The notes: generated from the letters alone by a model not told the origin. Positions 24,317-33,051 are shown, counted from the stretch's first letter. The stretch is DNA of 35,191 bases from Candidatus Parcubacteria bacterium (GCA_027449645.1 DAIDLF010000028.1:1-35191); one strand, 5' to 3'. Numbers and translations: made by a program.

Positions 24317-24784
24317 ATGCCCACCAAAAAGCCCAAACTATCGCCAACGATTCCTGAACTCCCCCCGGCGCCCGGCGAGCCTCACGCCATCCCGAAGACG
24401 CCCCTATGGCGAGAGATGAACCTTTTTGCATGGATCTTGCTCGCCCTGCTTGCGGTCGTGCTCATTTGGATCGTCACGATAGCCGCGCAGGCGCATATGA
24501 GCGAATCCCCTTCCGGCTTTTCCGTGGTCTACCTTTCATCCGGCGACGTGCTCGTGGGAAGGCTTTCATTCTCGCCGACGCCTGTTTTGACCGACGCGTG
24601 GATCGCCATCCATAACAGCTCCACGGATTTTTCTGCCCAAGGCCCCATCAATCTTATTTCGTTCAAAACCACCTCGGCCTCCCCGCAAGGCACCGTGCAC
24701 CTTAATTCTCAAAATATCCTGTATTGGGCGAACATAGATCCGATGAGCCAGCTCGCGAAAGAATTGGCGGCAAAGACGCAGTAA
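24317..24784 (+). CDS. Single-pass membrane protein of unknown function
   Basis: 155 aa from MPTKKPKLSPTIPEL. A Pro-rich cytoplasmic head (1-30), one transmembrane helix (about 36-57, FAWILLALLAVVLIWIVTIAA), then an extracytoplasmic beta-rich domain (FSVVYLSSGDVLVGRLSFSPTPVLTDAWIAI ends near 100). Not recognised as a named family. It is divergent from the secreted FN3/peptidoglycan-binding gene and convergent with the transketolase gene. The ORF-track start 9 codons upstream is less likely because it overlaps the promoter. Confidence 0.7.
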   Translation: MPTKKPKLSPTIPELPPAPGEPHAIPKTPLWREMNLFAWILLALLAVVLIWIVTIAAQAHMSESPSGFSVVYLSSGDVLVGRLSFSPTPVLTDAWIAIHNSSTDFSAQGPINLISFKTTSASPQGTVHLNSQNILYWANIDPMSQLAKELAAKTQ

Positions 24785-24816
24785 AAAAGAAGGGGCCGTC
24801 TGTTCGGGAGCCGCCG

Positions 24817-25809
24817 TTATTTCCCCCTGCGGATCGCTTTCTTGGCCGCCGCAACAATATCCTTCGGCGCCATGCCATATTTCTGTATCAGCGCCTCGGG
24901 CGCGCCGGATTCGCCGAACGTGTCCTGCATGCCGATGGATTCCATCGGCGTGGGCGCATGCTTGGCCAAAACCTCGGCCACGGCGCCGGCCAATCCCCCT
25001 TCCACCTGGTGCTCCTCCACCGTGACCACCGCGCCGCATTTTTTCGCCAGCTCCACGATCTTCTTATCGTCAATCGGCTTGATGGTGGCGCAGTTCACGA
25101 CCACCGCGCCGATCTTTTCCTTTTCCAGTTCCCGCGCGGCAAGGAGCGCATTATAGAGGAGGCCGCCGCAGCCGATGATCAGCACCTCCGGCTTCTTGGA
25201 CTGCCAGAATATCTGCGCCTTGCCCGGAATGAACGGCGTCTCGTCCGTCGTCATCACCGGCGTCTTTTCGCGCTGGAAGCGGAGATAGATCGGACCCCAC
25301 ACCTGCGCGGCGGCAACAGTGGCCTTGCGCGCCTCCACGGCGTCGCACGGCACCAACACCTTTATATTGGGCATCACGCGCATGAGCGCGATGTCTTCCG
25401 TTGCCTGGTGCGTCGCGCCATCCGGCCCGACGGAAATGCCCGTATGATGGCCCGCGACCTTCACATTCGCGTTGTTGTAGGCGATCGTCGTGCGGATCTG
25501 TTCCCAGTTGCGGCCCGGTGAAAATGTGGCATACGACGAGATGAACGGAATCTTCCCCGTCACGCCCATGCCGGCGGCGACGGTCGCCATATTCTGCTCG
25601 GCCACGCCAAGTTCGAAAAACCGCTCAGGATATTTTTTTGCGAACGCCTCGTTGCGGGTGGATTCCGTGAGGTCCGCGCACAGCGCGACCACGTTCACGT
25701 TGGCATCGCCGGCGAGCACGAGCCCTTCGCCAAACCCGTCGCGGGTCGGCGCCTGGGCCACGTCGTCGTCAAACAGCTTCGGATTCAGTTTTGCCTCGGG
25801 GTTCAGCAT
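24817..25809 (-). CDS. Transketolase, C-terminal subunit
   Basis: 330 aa from MLNPEAKLNPKLFD. The pyrimidine-binding and C-terminal parts of a transketolase: catalytic Glu region FFELGVAEQNMATVAAGM, GHHTGISVGPDGATHQATEDIALMR, and the C-domain (IIGCGGLLYNALLAA, VTVEEHQVEGGLAGAVAEVL). Acts with the N-terminal subunit as a TPP-dependent two-carbon transferase of the pentose phosphate pathway. The stop of the N-terminal half is 4 nt before this ATG. The split form is common in many anaerobes and CPR bacteria. Confidence 0.94.
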   Translation of the reverse strand: MLNPEAKLNPKLFDDDVAQAPTRDGFGEGLVLAGDANVNVVALCADLTESTRNEAFAKKYPERFFELGVAEQNMATVAAGMGVTGKIPFISSYATFSPGRNWEQIRTTIAYNNANVKVAGHHTGISVGPDGATHQATEDIALMRVMPNIKVLVPCDAVEARKATVAAAQVWGPIYLRFQREKTPVMTTDETPFIPGKAQIFWQSKKPEVLIIGCGGLLYNALLAARELEKEKIGAVVVNCATIKPIDDKKIVELAKKCGAVVTVEEHQVEGGLAGAVAEVLAKHAPTPMESIGMQDTFGESGAPEALIQKYGMAPKDIVAAAKKAIRRGK

Positions 25810-25813
25810 GGGA

Positions 25814-26674
25814 TTATTCGTGTTCGCTTCGGATCTTTCCGCGAAGCGTGCGGAGTTCATCGAGCGCCTTTTCCGCCTCGCCCGGCTTGAAGGTCTTGGA
25901 ATGCCAGAGGTAGTTGTTCTCCATGAAGTCCACGCCCTTGCCGGGCAGGGTATGCGCAATGATCACGGTCGGCTGATCATGTACCGCGCGGGCCTCCGCG
26001 GCGGCGGCGATGATCTCCTCGAAGTTGTGGCCGTCGATCTCCACCACGTTCCAATTATGTGCCGCATATTTTTCCGCGAAGGGTTCGAGCGGCATGATCT
26101 TTTCCACAAAGCCGTCGATCTGGATGTTGTTGCGGTCCACCACCACCGTCAGGTTGCCGAGCTTGTACTTGGCGGCGAACTGGATCGCCTCCCAGGTGTT
26201 CCCCTCCTCGTGCTCCCCGTCGGAGGTCATGCAGTACACCTGGTATTTTTTGCCGTCGAGCCGTGCCGCAAGCGCGATGCCCTCCGCCTGCGAGATCCCG
26301 GAGCCGAGGGGCCCGGAGGTCGTCTCGATGCCGGGCAGGATGCCGCGGTGCGGGTGTCCCTGCAGGCGCGTGCCCAGCTGGCGGAGCGTGCGGAGCTCTT
26401 CCACCGGGAAATAGCCGGCGTGCGCGAGCGCCGCATACTGCACGGGGCAGATATGGCCGTTGGAAAGCACCAAGCGGTCCCGGTCGGGCCAGTTCGGATG
26501 CTTCGGATCATGGCGCAGAATATGGAAGTAGAATGCCGTGAAGATCTCCGCCATATCGAGCGGGCCGGCGATATGGCCCGAACCGGCATGGGAGACCATC
26601 TTGATGATGTCCTCGCGCAGGCGGTTGGCCATGAGTTCCAACGACTTCAGCTTGTCTTCGGTGAGCGATTCCAT
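25814..26674 (-). CDS. Transketolase, N-terminal subunit
   Basis: 286 aa from MESLTEDKLKSLEL. The TPP-diphosphate-binding half: HAGSGHIAGPLDMAEIFTAFYF, LSNGHICPVQYAAL, the TPP/Mg motif SDGEHEEGNTWEA...DRNNIQIDG (Ser where Gly is usual in the GDG motif), and VIIAHTLPGKGVDFME. The ORF track starts three codons upstream at a GTG; ATG at 26674 is preferred but not certain. It lies 19 nt after rpe and 4 nt before the C-terminal half. Confidence 0.93.
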   Translation of the reverse strand: MESLTEDKLKSLELMANRLREDIIKMVSHAGSGHIAGPLDMAEIFTAFYFHILRHDPKHPNWPDRDRLVLSNGHICPVQYAALAHAGYFPVEELRTLRQLGTRLQGHPHRGILPGIETTSGPLGSGISQAEGIALAARLDGKKYQVYCMTSDGEHEEGNTWEAIQFAAKYKLGNLTVVVDRNNIQIDGFVEKIMPLEPFAEKYAAHNWNVVEIDGHNFEEIIAAAAEARAVHDQPTVIIAHTLPGKGVDFMENNYLWHSKTFKPGEAEKALDELRTLRGKIRSEHE

Positions 26675-26693
26675 GGGTATCACGCAAAAAAAA

Positions 26694-27335
26694 TTAAATC
26701 TTCATAAACTCCCCGTACGCCTGCTTTGGGTCGCGGGCGCCGAAGAGATAGCTGGATGAGAGCACGGTATCCGCGCCGGCGATTTTCACGCGGCGCGCCG
26801 TCTCGGGATTCATGCCTCCATCCACTTCAATTGTAGCACCCGGAACGGCTTCCCTCAAAAAAGCGATCTTCTCGCAGACGGACGGCATGAACGCCTGCGC
26901 GGAAGGTCCGGGATGGACCGCGAGCACATGGAACACCGAGAACAGATCGAGGTACGGTTCCATGAGATCTGTGCCCGAGTCGGGATTGGATGAGAGCGCC
27001 ACTTCTGCATGGTGGCGTTCCGCAACGGAACGGATCTCCTCAAGCGAACGGCGCGTGACCGTTTCTGCGTGCACCACAAGCCGCCGGGCGCCGGCGGAAA
27101 GCCAATCATCCGCGCGCTCTTCGGGCCGCTCCACCATGAGATGCACCTCCAGTCCGAAAGGCGCATGGAGGCCTCTCCATCCCCACGGGTCTCCCCACGC
27201 ATGGTGGACGGCGAACACGCCGTCGGTCACATCAAGATGCACCAATCCTTCTTTGGGGTAAAACGCCGCAATCGCGGCAAGCCGCGCCTCCACGCATGGC
27301 TTGTCGGCACAATTAATAACAGGGATGACATGCAT
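26694..27335 (-). CDS. rpe: Ribulose-phosphate 3-epimerase-like protein
   Basis: 213 aa TIM-barrel. Matches to the family: HLDVTDG (metal/catalytic Asp), EVHLMVERPEE, a VHPGPSAQAF loop (VNPGFGGQ in most members) and EVDGGMNPETA (catalytic Asp and phosphate-binding). The N-terminus PVINCAD replaces the usual PSILSAD. Interconverts ribulose- and xylulose-5-phosphate, feeding the transketolase genes directly downstream. The start codon is inside a 13-bp inverted repeat. Allulose-6-phosphate epimerase is a close alternative. Confidence 0.87.
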   Translation of the reverse strand: MHVIPVINCADKPCVEARLAAIAAFYPKEGLVHLDVTDGVFAVHHAWGDPWGWRGLHAPFGLEVHLMVERPEERADDWLSAGARRLVVHAETVTRRSLEEIRSVAERHHAEVALSSNPDSGTDLMEPYLDLFSVFHVLAVHPGPSAQAFMPSVCEKIAFLREAVPGATIEVDGGMNPETARRVKIAGADTVLSSSYLFGARDPKQAYGEFMKI

Positions 27336-27345
27336 CCCTGTTATT
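27315..27345. repeat. 13-bp perfect inverted repeat over the rpe start codon
   Basis: Arms AATAACAGGGATG and CATCCCTGTTATT are separated by 5 nt. The rpe ATG lies in the right arm and the repeat reaches into the -10 box (27343-27348). As RNA, the transcript would hide its own start codon in a hairpin; as DNA, it could be a dimeric repressor site. Confidence 0.85.
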
Positions 27346-27351
27346 CTACCA
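27343..27351 (-). promoter_or_regulatory. Extended -10 promoter for rpe-transketolase
   Basis: Minus strand TGGTAGAAT, ending 7 nt before ATG. No good -35. Leaderless or nearly so, which would put the inverted repeat at the very 5' end of the mRNA. Confidence 0.55.
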
Positions 27352-27375
27352 TACCTCCGCGGCGGTCTTCCCCTC

Positions 27376-30300
27376 CTAGAGGGATTTCAGAAGGCTTTCA
27401 AGCTGACTCAGCATGCCCTGGAGCGATTGGCTCACGATCGCCGTCTGATTGCTCGTGTCGGTCGCGGCCGCGTGGAACAATCCTCCGGTGACCGGCGTAA
27501 GGATCGGCTTGATGATCGGAAGCGGGGCAATCGTGACAGGGCTCACGGTCGCGCTTACCTGCGAGGAAGGCGTTCCTACGAGGCCGTTCATATCCTGTGC
27601 GGCAACGGCGTAATAGTAGGTTCCCGCCGCGAGCCCCGAGTCGGTATATGAGAGCACATTCCCCTGCACGATCCTGTTGGAAGCGCTCGGCGTAAAGTTT
27701 GGCGTGGTGCTGCGGTAGATGTTATAGACCCCTATACCGTTCGTCGCCGTGGCCGCCGACCAGGAGAGGGCCACCGCCGTGCCATTCGCGGTTGCGGAAA
27801 GATTCTGCACCTGGGACACGGTCGGCTGGACCGTCACCGGAGCACTGTTGCAGACGGTCATGCTGCAGCCATTGCTCTCCAGCACCGTATGGCCGCCATA
27901 CGGGCAGTACGGCATGATGTCCGGACATGCCACCGGAAGCTTCGGCGCGCTTGACCCTACGGTCATGTTGTTCCCCAGGATGATGAAGCTTTGATTCGCC
28001 ACGGTGGCGTAGTTGCCCCCGAAGCTGCCGCTCAAACCGAGATCCAGCGCCCCGGATGCCGAAGGGGCGATATCAGCGACATAGGTGAGCACCACGCTTC
28101 CCCCGTTCGGAATGCTCACGGTCTGGTTGAAGAACACGTTTGCCTGGGCACCGGTCACGCCTCCGGCTGAAAGATTGGCGACACTCCCAAGCAACGTGGA
28201 GCCGTTATACACCCTTATGTTCGAGAGTGAGCTTATCGCATTCGCGCTGTTCGAGCCCGCGCCGACGTAGGTGAGGTTCACCGGGCCGCCGGCCGCGGAG
28301 AACTTGACGCTTGCGAAGGTCACGCCCGACTGGCCCGCCGATACGGTCTGCGATGCAGGGGTGGAGGCATCAAGGCCGGCGCTCAGCGTACCATAAGCGG
28401 AAGCGGCAGGCGGATTGATGGTGAGCGTCACCGGAACAGTCTGATAGGTGGACAGCGAGGAGTTGATGATGAACACCGTGCCCGAGTAGGTGCCTGCCGA
28501 AAGGCCTGAGGTGTTGGGCGTAAAGGTCGCCGACGTGAATCCTCCGCCATTGGTGGTTGTGTCCATCTTCATCCATCCGCAGTTGACGCTTCCGTTCACG
28601 ATTGCGTTGCAGTTCCACGAGACCTGCCAGCCGATCGGCAGACTTGGGCTGAAGGTGAGCGTCTGCGCGGCAGGATTCGCCCCGCCCTGGGTCCCGGTGA
28701 ACGAGAGCGCACTCGGAGCGATGGTGGGGTTCTGGGATACGGCGGACGTCACCGTGATCGGGATGGTCTTGGTCACCTGCGTGGTAAGGGCCGGATATTG
28801 CGCGCCGCAGATATTCGTCTGCGAACAATACAGGGAAACGCTCAAGCTATAGGTTCCCGCAGTCGATGCGCTCGGCAGGGTCACCTGCCACAATCCCGTT
28901 GCGCTGTTATAGCTGCCGTTTGCCCAACTCACGTACGACGTCGATCCCTGCGGATACAGATACGCCTGCACATTGAAGCCGCGGGCAGAGGTTGCGGGCT
29001 GCCCTCCCGGAGCGGCACCCGTACTGCCCGGAGAGGCGATGCCATTCAGCGTGAACAAAATCGACTGATTCGGCTGATACGATGACTGTATCCCCGAGAT
29101 GTCCGTGATAGAGAGCGAAGCCTGCGACTGCTGGCCGGCGACAATGGAGAACGGCGCCGGGCTCTGCGCATAATCGTAAGGGTTCACGTATTGCTTCACT
29201 ATCTGGACGTAATATGCCGATCCCGGAGCCAATGTGGCCCCGTTGGTCACCGTGCCCACATTCCAATTGAGCTGCGTGGTGCCATATACCTCGCCCGCAA
29301 TGCCGGCCGCGCTGCCGTTGGCTTGCGTAATGAATACGGTATAGGTGGCATTGGAAGATCCGGCGCTGTCCGACCATTTGATGGTCTGTGTGCTGCCGAG
29401 CGGCCACTGTTCCCCTCCTGCCGGAGCAAGGATATTGATGGTATTGCCGGTTGACGGATTCACCGTAACGTCTGCCGTGAGCGGCATGGATGCCCCGTAA
29501 TCAAGCTGGCCCACTGCCTGGATGGATACCCCAGTCTGGTTCATGAACTGCAGGACATCCGTCCCATTCATGGCAACCGGACGGGCCACATCCCCGCAGG
29601 TAAACGTATGGCCGTTCGTGATATCAAAGATCGTAAGGCCCGTGACACAGCCCACAGTGAAATCGGCATTGCTGGTCCCTGAAAGCGAGCCCGGAATGTT
29701 CCAGGAGAACGTCACCTCGCCCGAACCGTTCACCGAGGTCGGCGATACCGAAAACGACGGCGTGGTGCCTCCTGTCCCTCCCGCGCCGCTCAGGTTGACC
29801 ACGGTAATGGGCGCCTGCTGTTGGGCGGAAAGCGTAAGGGAGACCGCCGAGTTGTCCGTGCCATCATAGTACGAGAAGTCGGCGTTATTCTGGATGGTGG
29901 CGACGACGCTCTGGGCGACATTCGGCGAAGAAGGAAGCCTGCTCAGATCGCCCCACACTGAAAGCGAATAGGAGCTGCCCGCAGGGATGATCAGCGGGTT
30001 GGCATGCGGCAGGAAGGTCCACGTGATCCGGTTTCCGGATATGGAGGACTGCGCCATGCGGTCGGCGGCAACAATATCATTACCGTTCGGGTCATGGAGC
30101 ACCACGGAATTCAGGAATGATTGCGCATGAGAGGCGCTGCCGCTGAAGCTCAGCGTGAGGCTATTCGGGACGGCATCCCCGGCGGCATTGGCCGTAAGAT
30201 TGATGCTGCCGAGCTGCTCAAAAGAGGCCGGAGGCATGGACGCCACCGACTGGCCGGCAAGCGTGAGCGCCGTCCGCACCACCGTGACAGGAGCCGCGGC

Positions 30301-31710
30301 GGCGCCATTCGCGATCACCGTGGCCGTCTCATTGGAAGTCGCTCCGAAGGCCGTACCGCCGGCAATGCTGAAGGTATGCACGCTGTCATCGGTCGCCGAG
30401 CTGCCGGTATAGGAACCGGCGTCCCCGTAAAGCGAGAGCGAGAGCGAACTGCCTGCAGGGACCACCAGCGCATTGGACAGGGAGAAAGTATATTGGTAGC
30501 CGCCGCCGATCTTCACCGGAGCGCTCGCCGCACCGAGCATGGAGAACTTGCAGCAGGTGCCGATCTGCAGGTTCGAGAATGAAGGCAGGTTCCCCGAAGC
30601 GGTCATGTCGGTCACGGTAAGATTCGTGAACTTCACGGCCTCGGCGGCATCCTGATTCGAGAACGTGAACGTTCCGAGCAGGTTGCCGGTGGTATTCATG
30701 ATCGCAAGGCTGGCAGCCGGCGTGTTCGGAGACAACGAGACGCTCACCACCGGGCCGGAGCCCGTTGATGCGCCGCCGATCGTCATCGTCTGCCCCGTTG
30801 TGGGCGTGCAGGAGTAGGCGCTATAGCTTGTAAGGCCCGCCGCCGTGCACGAGGCAAGCGTCGTGGCATTGGCGGGAGCAAGGCCGGCAAGAGACTGGCT
30901 TACCGCCTTCACGTCAGCAAAAACATTGACGTTCGCGGACGATCCGGCAGGGATGCGGACGGGCGAACCGGAAAACACATAATTGTTGTTGTCCGCCACC
31001 ACTGCCTGGGCAGCGCCGAACTGGACGCCATTCACATACAGTCTGAGATTCTGGAAATCGCTGCCGTTTTGTCCGGCGCCCACCACAATGCTGCTCACCG
31101 AAACTCCCTCGGCGGACGGCGCGGAAACCGCATAGCCGCCGACAAGCTGGTTTGCCGCCCCGGATGCGAGCGGCATGGAGGCTACGTCAGGGTTCCGCAC
31201 GACCGCAAGCTGGTTCCCCGTGGAAGAAGCGCTGCATCCAAAGAGCGCATTCAGTTTTGTCCGCGTCGAGGGACCCACATAACCCGTACCGTTGGTCAGG
31301 CCGTACGGAGCGAGGATCGTACTGGCATATTTCTCCTGGAAGCTCGTGACCGCAGCCGCAGTCTGATCGTCAAAGGTCCCGGTCATCTGCACGGACTCGC
31401 CGTCCTTCTGAAGCGCCGTCTGGAGGGCGGTCACTTCTGCGCCGGATGCGCCGTACGTAAGATTATCGGAGAATGCGTAACACCACGTCGAAGTACCCGA
31501 CGTGGTCGGGGTACCCGCGGAACCCGAGGTGCCTGCGCCGCCCGAAGCGGCCAACTGGCTCTGCAATACCTGCAACTGCGCGAGCAGTGCCGCGATCTGG
31601 GCCTGGATGCTCGCGGCACTCGGCGCCGGCGCCGCCTGGGCAAAGGACATTCCCGGCGCCACTAACACGGCCAGTGCGAACACTGCCGCCAATTTATTTT
31701 TTATATGCAT
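27376..31710 (-). CDS. Giant secreted surface protein (possible S-layer or wall-associated)
   Basis: 1444 aa from MHIKNKLAAVFALAVLVAPG. Signal peptide 1-25, then a short coiled coil (IQAQIAALLAQLQVLQSQLA). A peptidoglycan-binding domain (about 75-150: LTYGASGAEVTALQTALQ, VTSFQEKYASTIL, GYVGPSTRTKLNALFGC). Several related beta-sandwich repeats of about 110-130 residues follow, each with an IPAGSSxxxxVxxDv-type ending. Further on are a Kre9/KNH-like segment (APAGGEQWPLGSTQTIKWS), a BACON-like domain (PSALSFTGTQGG), a Cys-rich motif (CPDIMPYCPYGGHTV), and an FN3 domain near the C-terminus (LSWSAATATNGIGVYNIYRS). No LPXTG or membrane anchor. S-layer or major surface protein is inferred from size, signal and wall-binding domain. 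The domain calls are by motif. Confidence 0.85.
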   Translation of the reverse strand: MHIKNKLAAVFALAVLVAPGMSFAQAAPAPSAASIQAQIAALLAQLQVLQSQLAASGGAGTSGSAGTPTTSGTSTWCYAFSDNLTYGASGAEVTALQTALQKDGESVQMTGTFDDQTAAAVTSFQEKYASTILAPYGLTNGTGYVGPSTRTKLNALFGCSASSTGNQLAVVRNPDVASMPLASGAANQLVGGYAVSAPSAEGVSVSSIVVGAGQNGSDFQNLRLYVNGVQFGAAQAVVADNNNYVFSGSPVRIPAGSSANVNVFADVKAVSQSLAGLAPANATTLASCTAAGLTSYSAYSCTPTTGQTMTIGGASTGSGPVVSVSLSPNTPAASLAIMNTTGNLLGTFTFSNQDAAEAVKFTNLTVTDMTASGNLPSFSNLQIGTCCKFSMLGAASAPVKIGGGYQYTFSLSNALVVPAGSSLSLSLYGDAGSYTGSSATDDSVHTFSIAGGTAFGATSNETATVIANGAAAAPVTVVRTALTLAGQSVASMPPASFEQLGSINLTANAAGDAVPNSLTLSFSGSASHAQSFLNSVVLHDPNGNDIVAADRMAQSSISGNRITWTFLPHANPLIIPAGSSYSLSVWGDLSRLPSSPNVAQSVVATIQNNADFSYYDGTDNSAVSLTLSAQQQAPITVVNLSGAGGTGGTTPSFSVSPTSVNGSGEVTFSWNIPGSLSGTSNADFTVGCVTGLTIFDITNGHTFTCGDVARPVAMNGTDVLQFMNQTGVSIQAVGQLDYGASMPLTADVTVNPSTGNTINILAPAGGEQWPLGSTQTIKWSDSAGSSNATYTVFITQANGSAAGIAGEVYGTTQLNWNVGTVTNGATLAPGSAYYVQIVKQYVNPYDYAQSPAPFSIVAGQQSQASLSITDISGIQSSYQPNQSILFTLNGIASPGSTGAAPGGQPATSARGFNVQAYLYPQGSTSYVSWANGSYNSATGLWQVTLPSASTAGTYSLSVSLYCSQTNICGAQYPALTTQVTKTIPITVTSAVSQNPTIAPSALSFTGTQGGANPAAQTLTFSPSLPIGWQVSWNCNAIVNGSVNCGWMKMDTTTNGGGFTSATFTPNTSGLSAGTYSGTVFIINSSLSTYQTVPVTLTINPPAASAYGTLSAGLDASTPASQTVSAGQSGVTFASVKFSAAGGPVNLTYVGAGSNSANAISSLSNIRVYNGSTLLGSVANLSAGGVTGAQANVFFNQTVSIPNGGSVVLTYVADIAPSASGALDLGLSGSFGGNYATVANQSFIILGNNMTVGSSAPKLPVACPDIMPYCPYGGHTVLESNGCSMTVCNSAPVTVQPTVSQVQNLSATANGTAVALSWSAATATNGIGVYNIYRSTTPNFTPSASNRIVQGNVLSYTDSGLAAGTYYYAVAAQDMNGLVGTPSSQVSATVSPVTIAPLPIIKPILTPVTGGLFHAAATDTSNQTAIVSQSLQGMLSQLESLLKSL

Positions 31711-31773
31711 TGTTTTTTTGCGGATAAACGACCATGGCCCCTGACCAGGGAGCCGTAAATATTTGTTGCCATT

Positions 31774-31803
31774 ATTAAACCACGCCAGGAAGACGGCGCG
31801 CAA
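31774..31803 (-). promoter_or_regulatory. Possible promoter for the giant surface protein
   Basis: Minus strand: -35 TTGCGC, 18-nt spacer, -10 TTTAAT. A leader of about 57 nt would follow, with AAAAAAACA before ATG and no Shine-Dalgarno. Confidence 0.4.
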
Positions 31804-31830
31804 GCAGGCTGTGCATAACCGCAGGATCCG

Positions 31831-32283
31831 TCACCGTCCGCCCTCGATCTCCCCTATCTTCTTCAAGCGCCGCGCATAGCGCTCATCGCCCCCAAAGGGC
31901 GCGGTCAGGAACACCTTCACCATTTTGCTCGCATCCTCTGGAGCGATGAAATCTGCGGCAAGGGCAAGCACATTCACATCGTCATCGTGGCGTCCCTGAT
32001 AGATATGGTCCGGGGACATGGCAAGCGCGGCACGGACCCCTTTGGTCTTGTTGGCAACGATATCCACGCCGAACCCCGAACGGCAGATCACGATACCGCG
32101 GCGGCCTTCCGGATCCCCCGCCACCTGTACGGCCACCGCATGGGCGAAATCCGCGTAGTCGTCGTCCGGAACCGGCCGGTCATCGCCCATATCCATCACG
32201 GCATAGCCCTCACTTTTCAACTCGGCTTCCAGTTGGGCCTTTAACGCGAATCCCCCATGGTCCGCACCGATATAGATGTTCAT
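31831..32283 (-). CDS. rpiB: Ribose-5-phosphate isomerase B
   Basis: 150 aa from MNIYIGADHGGFALK; the ORF track extends upstream into the wrong frame. Family motifs: GADHGGFALK, the catalytic loop CRSGFGVDIVANK (most members have C-G-T/S-G-[IF]-G; here Arg replaces the first Gly), ALAMSPDHIYQGRHDDDVNVLALAADF. Converts ribose- and ribulose-5-phosphate in the non-oxidative pentose phosphate pathway, complementing rpe and transketolase nearby. It is divergent from the PrsW-like gene. An extended -10 (TGCTATAAT) ends 6 nt before ATG. Confidence 0.92.
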   Translation of the reverse strand: MNIYIGADHGGFALKAQLEAELKSEGYAVMDMGDDRPVPDDDYADFAHAVAVQVAGDPEGRRGIVICRSGFGVDIVANKTKGVRAALAMSPDHIYQGRHDDDVNVLALAADFIAPEDASKMVKVFLTAPFGGDERYARRLKKIGEIEGGR

Positions 32284-32289
32284 AGGTAC

Positions 32290-32298
32290 ATTATAGCA
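32290..32298 (-). promoter_or_regulatory. Extended -10 promoter for rpiB
   Basis: Minus strand TGCTATAAT, ending 6 nt before ATG. Weak -35. Predicts a leaderless message. Confidence 0.65.
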
Positions 32299-32331
32299 TG
32301 TACATACGCTCTGCACGGAATGATATCGTGG

Positions 32332-32337
32332 TAAAAT
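32332..32337 (+). promoter_or_regulatory. Possible -10 for the PrsW-like gene
   Basis: TAAAAT ends 6 nt before ATG at 32344, the same geometry as the other genes. No convincing -35 is visible. Confidence 0.45.
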
Positions 32338-32343
32338 AATCTT

Positions 32344-33033
32344 ATGATCCCGATCATCATCTCCCTCACGCTTGGCCTTCTCCCGGGATTCGCTTGGCTG
32401 GTGTTCTATTTGAACGAGGAGACCCATCCGGAGCCGAACCGCCTGATCGCATTCACCTTCGTAGCCGGCATGGCCTTCGGCTTTTTCACGGTCGCCATAG
32501 AAACCTTCTTCAGCACGGGCCTTTCCGGAGTGGGCATCGGCGAATTCTCCATTGCATCGCTCGCAGGACTCGCGCTCATAGAAGAGTTCATGAAATTCGC
32601 CGCGGCGCATTTTGCGGCAAGCCGGAATGCCGCGTTCAACGAACCGATCGATGCCATGATCTATGCCATCGTCGCCGCGCTCGGCTTTGCCACCCTGGAG
32701 AACATCGGCGCCCTCTCCAACGTGGCTTCCGGCGCGAATTTCGTGCCGATCACCCTCGCCACCCTCTCTTTCCGCTTTGTCGGCGCGACCCTTCTGCATT
32801 CCCTCACCTCCGCCATCGTGGGTTATTATTGGGCGCTGGGCCTCGTGCGCGGAAAGGTGGCGGGCTATGTGGCCATGGGCCTTGCAGTGGCGACGGCTTT
32901 GCATGGAGGTTTCAACTACCTTATACTTAATTACGGAGATGGCATGTATGCCGTCGTGCTCCTCGTCATTGTCGGATTTTTCGTATTGAATGATTTTGAA
33001 AAATTGAGGACGAAGGTGAATTTCATAAAATAA
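32344..33033 (+). CDS. PrsW-family intramembrane metalloprotease-like protein
   Basis: 229 aa, with about seven hydrophobic helices. The PrsW/CPBP-type motif EEFMK (Glu80-Glu81) is followed by DAMIYAIVAALGFATLEN, TLLHSLTSAIVGYYWALG (His) and ATALHGGFNYLIL (His), the expected metal-ligand sequence blocks. In Bacillus subtilis PrsW cleaves an anti-sigma factor; no anti-sigma factor is visible here. The gene leads a plus-strand run with hsp20 18 nt downstream, so a role in envelope or heat stress is possible (inference). Confidence 0.9.
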   Translation: MIPIIISLTLGLLPGFAWLVFYLNEETHPEPNRLIAFTFVAGMAFGFFTVAIETFFSTGLSGVGIGEFSIASLAGLALIEEFMKFAAAHFAASRNAAFNEPIDAMIYAIVAALGFATLENIGALSNVASGANFVPITLATLSFRFVGATLLHSLTSAIVGYYWALGLVRGKVAGYVAMGLAVATALHGGFNYLILNYGDGMYAVVLLVIVGFFVLNDFEKLRTKVNFIK

Positions 33034-33051
33034 CCATCACTATATCACCCC

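Noticed and set aside
32284-32904. N-terminal extension of the rpiB ORF
   Set aside because: It is antisense to the PrsW-like gene and crosses two promoters; RpiB begins at MNIYIGADHGG.
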